The position numbers and the translations under genes are program-made. The notes under the pieces are model-generated. The model searched no databases, was not told the origin of the DNA, and saw nothing but the letters and a program-made list of their open reading frames with translations. A DNA stretch of 64,000 bases, taken from positions 62,001-126,000 of the forward strand of contig DCCG01000028.1 in NCBI GenBank assembly GCA_002314145.1, in the 5' to 3' direction. This document shows positions 59,974 to 64,000 of this stretch, one piece after another. Every line of letters begins with the position of its first letter. Position 1 is the stretch's first letter. Source of the stretch: Thalassolituus sp. UBA1087 (lineage in GTDB: Bacteria > Pseudomonadota > Gammaproteobacteria > Pseudomonadales > Oceanobacteraceae).

Positions 59974-61011
59974 TCAGTCCTGCGTCAGGACTTCCAGTTG
60001 TGATTCACTGGCTGTTTCCAGGAAACGGCCACCACCACGGGCCACGCAGGTCAGCGGGTCTTCGGCGACGATCACCGGCAGGCCGGTTTCTTCGCTCAGC
60101 AGCTTATCGAGATCACGCAGCAAAGCGCCACCACCGGTCAGCACCATACCGCGCTCAGCCACATCCGAGGCCAGCTCCGGCGGCGATTGCTCCAGTGCGC
60201 CTTTCACAGCCTGCACAATAGCGGCCAGTGATTCCTGCAGAGCTTCCAGAATTTCATTGGAGTTGAGTGTAAAGCTGCGCGGAATACCTTCCGCCAGGTT
60301 ACGTCCACGTACGTCAATTTCACGGACTTCACCGCCCGGATACGCGGTACCGATCTCCTGCTTGATACGCTCTGCCGTGGCTTCACCGATCAGGCTGCCG
60401 TAGTTGCGGCGGATATAAGCGACGATGGCTTCGTCAAAACGGTCACCGCCGACCTTCACAGACTCGGCATAAACTACGCCACTCAGCGAGATAATGGCGA
60501 TTTCGGTGGTACCGCCACCGATGTCCACCACCATGGAACCGCGCGCTTCATCCACCGGCAGACCGGCACCGATGGCTGCCGCCATAGGTTCATGAATCAG
60601 ATAGGCTTTACTGGCGCCGGCTCCGAGAACGGAATCCGTAATCGCTTTACGTTCGACCTTGGTGGCCTGGTAGGGTACGCATACAACCACACGCGGGCTG
60701 GGTGGTAAAAAACTGGTTTCGTGTACTTTTTTAATGAAGTACTGCAGCATTTTCTCCGTCACTTCAAAGTCGGCAATCACGCCGTCTTTCATCGGCCGGA
60801 TTGCCTGAATATTGCCCGGAGTACGCCCCAACATACGCTTGGCTTCGGTACCGACAGCGGCCACACTCTTCTGATGCCCCTGCAACCGGATAGCCACAAC
60901 AGATGGCTCGTTCAGAACGATTCCTTTGTCACGCATATAAATCAGGGTATTGGCTGTTCCCAGGTCGATTGATAAATCGCTGGAAAACATGCCGCGAATC
61001 TTTTTAAACAT
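59974..61011 (-). CDS. mreB: Rod shape-determining protein MreB
   Basis: A 345-residue bacterial actin that directs cell-wall elongation. Phosphate-binding loops are DLSIDLGTANTLIY (about 14-27) and VVDIGGGTTEIAIISLSG (about 160-177). RGMVLTGGGALLRDLDKLL (about 288-306) is the adenosine motif. It is divergent from gatC, with about 139 bases between the starts. Confidence 0.98.
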   Translation of the reverse strand: MFKKIRGMFSSDLSIDLGTANTLIYMRDKGIVLNEPSVVAIRLQGHQKSVAAVGTEAKRMLGRTPGNIQAIRPMKDGVIADFEVTEKMLQYFIKKVHETSFLPPSPRVVVCVPYQATKVERKAITDSVLGAGASKAYLIHEPMAAAIGAGLPVDEARGSMVVDIGGGTTEIAIISLSGVVYAESVKVGGDRFDEAIVAYIRRNYGSLIGEATAERIKQEIGTAYPGGEVREIDVRGRNLAEGIPRSFTLNSNEILEALQESLAAIVQAVKGALEQSPPELASDVAERGMVLTGGGALLRDLDKLLSEETGLPVIVAEDPLTCVARGGGRFLETASESQLEVLTQD

Positions 61012-61150
61012 CCAGATGATTCCTGTTAACAGGTAGCAAAAATTGTTGGTAACTCTAGCAATGGTGGGGATTTAGAGCAAGGCGCATTTATGCTACTCTC
61101 GGCCCCACCGTATCTATTTTCCACTGATCTTAATTTACTGGAGTAAGCAC

Positions 61151-61438
61151 ATGGCTCTGGACCAGCAACAGGTTCGTGACATTGCCGAACTGGCCCGTCT
61201 GCAACTCGACGATAACCAGATCGCCGAATACCAGAAAAACCTCAGCAGCATTCTCGACCTGGTTGATCAACTGTCTGCCGTTGATACCAGCTCTGTTGAA
61301 CCCATGGCACACCCACTGGACGCTGTGCAGCGGTTACGTGCCGATGCCGTCACTGAGGAAAACCAGCGCGACCATTTTCAGCAATGCGCGCCGCAGACCG
61401 AGAACGGCTATTACCTCGTCCCGCGGGTGGTTGAATAA
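61151..61438 (+). CDS. gatC: Asp-tRNA(Asn)/Glu-tRNA(Gln) amidotransferase subunit C
   Basis: A 95-residue GatC that stabilises GatA. Its VRDIAELARLQLDDNQIAEYQ helix pair and the ...PMAHPLDAVQRLRADAV segment are family traits. With GatA and GatB it amidates misacylated tRNA. A CTGGAG site precedes the ATG. Confidence 0.96.
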   Translation: MALDQQQVRDIAELARLQLDDNQIAEYQKNLSSILDLVDQLSAVDTSSVEPMAHPLDAVQRLRADAVTEENQRDHFQQCAPQTENGYYLVPRVVE

Positions 61439-61640
61439 CGACCACAGTACTGCACAGAGCAGACCATCCATTGACGATACCCGCTGTGCCACAGACATTC
61501 CGGCACAGGCTCACAGTAACAGTTTAGCCAATATCTGCTGTGATGAGTGGTTTATCAGTGGATTTTATTGACAACGCGCAGGCCGAAACGGCCGGTAAGA
61601 GCAGAAGTCCGGAAAAAAGTTCCGGCAACAAGGAAACATT
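61439..61640. other. Gap between gatC and gatA
   Basis: About 202 bases without a gene. A perfect TTGACA (61568-61573) is present, but no good -10 box is properly spaced from it. A ccgaaacgg palindrome (61583-61591) lies behind it. The gap is longer than usual for gatC-gatA. Confidence 0.4.
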
Positions 61641-63092
61641 ATGCACACTAAAACCATTGCCGAGATCGCCCGGGATCTCGCCGCCGGTGAATACAGCAGC
61701 GTGGAAATCACCACCGATCTGCTGAACCGTGTAAAACAACTCGACGGTGATATCAACAGCTTCATTACAGTCACCGGAGAGCAGGCACTGGCCCAGGCCA
61801 AAGCCGCTGATGAACGCCGTGCCGCCGGTCAGGCCGAGACCTGGACCGGTATCCCGATGGCACATAAAGATATTTTCTGTACCGACGGCGTCGTCACCAG
61901 CTGTGGCTCAAAAATGTTGAGTAATTTTGCCGCACCCTACGATGCCACCGTGGTGGAAAAGTTTAACCAGGCCGGCGCTGTCTCACTGGGTAAACTGAAC
62001 ATGGATGAATTTGCCATGGGTTCATCGAACGAAAGTTCTTTTTATGGTCCGGTCGCCAACCCGTGGAATAAAGATCATGTCCCGGGCGGCTCTTCCGGTG
62101 GTTCAGCTGCTGCCGTGGCCGCCGGTTTCGTACCCGGTGCCACCGCAACCGATACCGGGGGCTCGATCCGTCAGCCTGCTGCTTTCTGTGGCGTCACCGG
62201 TATCAAACCAACCTATGGCCGCGTCTCACGCTGGGGCATGATTGCTTACGCCTCCAGTCTGGATCAGGGCGGCTGTATTACCCGCAACGCCGAAGACGCA
62301 GCCATGATGATGAATATTATGGCCGGCTACGATGCCAAAGATTCCACCTGCGTGGAACAGCCGGTACCGGACTACACCAGCACTCTGAACGACAGCCTTG
62401 AAGGCATGACCATCGGCCTGCCGAAAGAATATTTCAGCAGTGACCTGAGTGCTGACATGCAGCAGGCAGTGCGTGACGCCATCAGTGAATATGAAAAACT
62501 GGGCGCCAGCATAAAAGAAGTTTCTCTGCCCAATGCCAGGCTGGCAATTCCTGCTTACTACATCATTGCGCCGGCGGAATGCTCCGCCAACCTGTCGCGC
62601 ATGGACGGTGTCCGCTTTGGTTACCGTTGTGACGATCCGCAGGACATCAATGATCTGTACAAGCGCTCCCGTGGTGAAGGTTTTGGCGGCGAAGTAAAAC
62701 GCCGCATTATGATTGGTGCTTATGCCCTGTCCGCCGGTTTCTATGATGCTTACTACAAAAAAGCACAGCAGGTGCGCCGTCTGATTAAAAACGACTTCAG
62801 CGCAGCATTAAAAGAAGTCGATATCCTGGCCGCCCCGGTGAGCCCTACCCCGGCGTTCAAACGCGGTGAAAAAACATCCGATCCGGTGGAAATGTATCTC
62901 GAAGACATTTTTACCATCTCCCTGAACCTCGCCGGTATGCCCGGTATGTCAATTCCGTGTGGACAGGTAAACAATTTGCCTGTCGGGCTGCAGCTGATTG
63001 GCGATTACTTCGCCGAAGACCGTCTGTTAAACGCAGCACACAAATTCCAGCAGGCCACTGACTGGCATCTGAAAACACCAGCGGGCATTTGA
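61641..63092 (+). CDS. gatA: Asp-tRNA(Asn)/Glu-tRNA(Gln) amidotransferase subunit A
   Basis: The glutaminase subunit of GatCAB. It has 483 residues of the amidase-signature family. The Ser-cisSer-Lys triad is Lys76 (MAHKDIFC), Ser151 (PGGSSGGSAA) and the nucleophile Ser175 (DTGGSIRQPAAFCG). An AAGGAAAC site precedes the ATG, and gatB follows after 11 bases. Confidence 0.98.
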   Translation: MHTKTIAEIARDLAAGEYSSVEITTDLLNRVKQLDGDINSFITVTGEQALAQAKAADERRAAGQAETWTGIPMAHKDIFCTDGVVTSCGSKMLSNFAAPYDATVVEKFNQAGAVSLGKLNMDEFAMGSSNESSFYGPVANPWNKDHVPGGSSGGSAAAVAAGFVPGATATDTGGSIRQPAAFCGVTGIKPTYGRVSRWGMIAYASSLDQGGCITRNAEDAAMMMNIMAGYDAKDSTCVEQPVPDYTSTLNDSLEGMTIGLPKEYFSSDLSADMQQAVRDAISEYEKLGASIKEVSLPNARLAIPAYYIIAPAECSANLSRMDGVRFGYRCDDPQDINDLYKRSRGEGFGGEVKRRIMIGAYALSAGFYDAYYKKAQQVRRLIKNDFSAALKEVDILAAPVSPTPAFKRGEKTSDPVEMYLEDIFTISLNLAGMPGMSIPCGQVNNLPVGLQLIGDYFAEDRLLNAAHKFQQATDWHLKTPAGI

Positions 63093-63103
63093 GGAGCAAT
63101 AAG

Positions 63104-64000
63104 ATGGAATGGGAAGTAGTCATCGGCCTTGAGATTCACGCTCAGCTGGCCACCAAATCAAAAATTTTCTCCGGTGCTTCCACGCAGTATGGTGCCGAAG
63201 CCAACACCCAGGCCTGCGCCGTGGACCTGGGTCTGCCGGGGGTACTGCCGGTTTTTAACGAAGAAGCCCTGCGCATGGCTGTCAAATTCGGCCTCGCCAT
63301 TGATGCTGACATCGGTAAAAAATCCGTTTTCGACCGTAAAAACTATTTTTACCCGGATCTGCCCAAAGGTTACCAGACCACCCAGCTGCACCACCCGATT
63401 GTGGGCATGGGTCATATTGATATTGAACTGGATGACGGTAGCACCAAACGGATCAACGTTACCCGCGCGCACCTGGAAGAAGACGCCGGTAAATCCGTAC
63501 ACGAAGGGTTTGGCAGTATGTCAGGTATCGACCTGAACCGTGCCGGCACCCCGCTGGTAGAAATCGTTTCTGAGCCGGAAATGCGCAGCGCCAAAGAAGC
63601 GGCGGCCTATTTCCGCAAAATGCACAGCATTGTGACCTACCTGGGAATCTGTGACGGCGACCTGTCCCAGGGCTCCATGCGTTGTGACTGTAACGTTTCC
63701 CTGCGCCCGAAAGGTCAGGAAGAATTCGGTACCCGTACCGAAATTAAAAACGTGAACTCCTTCCGCAACGTTGAACGCGCCATTGAATCTGAAATTGAAC
63801 GTCAGATGGACATTCTGGAAGACGGTGGCAGCATCGTTCAGGAAACCCGCCTGTACGATGCCGATAAAAATGAAACCCGCAGCATGCGCTCCAAAGAAGT
63901 GGCCAACGATTACCGTTACTTCCCTTGCCCGGATCTGCTGCCGGTGATTATCGACGATAATTACATCGAAGCAGTGCGCGAAACCCTGCCGGAATTACCC
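63104..64000 (+). CDS. gatB: Asp-tRNA(Asn)/Glu-tRNA(Gln) amidotransferase subunit B, N-terminal part
   Basis: The tRNA-binding kinase-like subunit of GatCAB, open to the right edge of the window (299 of about 480 residues visible). The start MEWEVVIGLEIHAQL follows a GAGGAG site. Family motifs are YFYPDLPKGYQTTQ, EDAGKSVH, SRAGTPLVEIVSEP-type (here NRAGTPLVEIVSEP), and GSMRCDCNVSLRP. The presence of GatCAB implies that tRNA-Gln or tRNA-Asn is made by transamidation, or that it coexists with direct synthetases. Confidence 0.97.
   Translation, partial: MEWEVVIGLEIHAQLATKSKIFSGASTQYGAEANTQACAVDLGLPGVLPVFNEEALRMAVKFGLAIDADIGKKSVFDRKNYFYPDLPKGYQTTQLHHPIVGMGHIDIELDDGSTKRINVTRAHLEEDAGKSVHEGFGSMSGIDLNRAGTPLVEIVSEPEMRSAKEAAAYFRKMHSIVTYLGICDGDLSQGSMRCDCNVSLRPKGQEEFGTRTEIKNVNSFRNVERAIESEIERQMDILEDGGSIVQETRLYDADKNETRSMRSKEVANDYRYFPCPDLLPVIIDDNYIEAVRETLPELP

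Overview
This window is chromosomal DNA from a gammaproteobacterium of the Pseudomonas/Oceanospirillales type, probably a free-living marine or aquatic one. That reading rests on gene order and on protein features: long runs match the Pseudomonas arrangement (degS/algW-hisCDG-murA-ibaG-mla-kdsD-lptCAB-rpoN-hpf-ptsN-rapZ-npr, then nit-yhdP-rng-maf-mreDCB/gatCA-B, and pyrG-eno-ftsB-ispD-ispF-truD-surE-pcm-nlpD-rpoS-fdxA-mutS-cinA-recA-recX). The G+C content looks to be in the mid-fifties by eye. The genus cannot be fixed from the sequence alone. No prophage, insertion sequence, CRISPR array or rRNA operon was seen.

Layout. 1-1968: the end of cmoM, a periplasmic solute-binding-like protein and a DUF523 gene. 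1969-3120: a gene-free, repeat-rich stretch that lies immediately downstream of two tRNA-Arg(ACG) genes and one tRNA-Ser(GCT) gene, all on the minus strand. 3121-7539: csrA, lysC and alaS. 7540-12852: an accessory block (DUF2892 membrane protein, a TPR-like secreted protein, a small membrane protein, an epoxide-hydrolase-like enzyme, a type II NADH dehydrogenase and an AraC-family regulator). 13002-29608: recX, recA, pncC/cinA, a CAP-domain lipoprotein, mutS, fdxA, rpoS, nlpD, DUF368, pcm, surE, truD, ispF, ispD, ftsB, eno, pyrG. 30004-33257: an unrecognised lipoprotein, an FMN-dependent lactate dehydrogenase-like enzyme and a Nif3-family protein. 33338-49524: an envelope, histidine and nitrogen-PTS block. 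49677-64000: mgtE, darP, a nitrilase-family enzyme, yhdP, rng, maf, mreDCB and gatCAB, with gatB cut by the window end.

How the genes work together. Many products serve the cell envelope: MurA, MreBCD, NlpD and FtsB (wall synthesis and division), LptABC and KdsD (LPS), MlaFEDB and YhdP (phospholipid traffic), DUF368 (probable undecaprenyl-phosphate recycling), and a DegS-like protease (envelope stress). A second group is global regulation: CsrA, RpoS, RpoN, HPF and PtsN/NPr/RapZ. A third is DNA repair and SOS: RecA, RecX and MutS, with a good LexA box before recA.

The most unusual signal is the tRNA-derived repeat array at about 2090-2635. It reiterates the 3' tail of tRNA-Arg with a conserved flank, in the style of the rtT repeats of the E. 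coli tyrT operon. Also notable are the absence of mlaC, kdsC and kdsA from places where related genomes carry them, and a modular palindromic element between hisG and murA.
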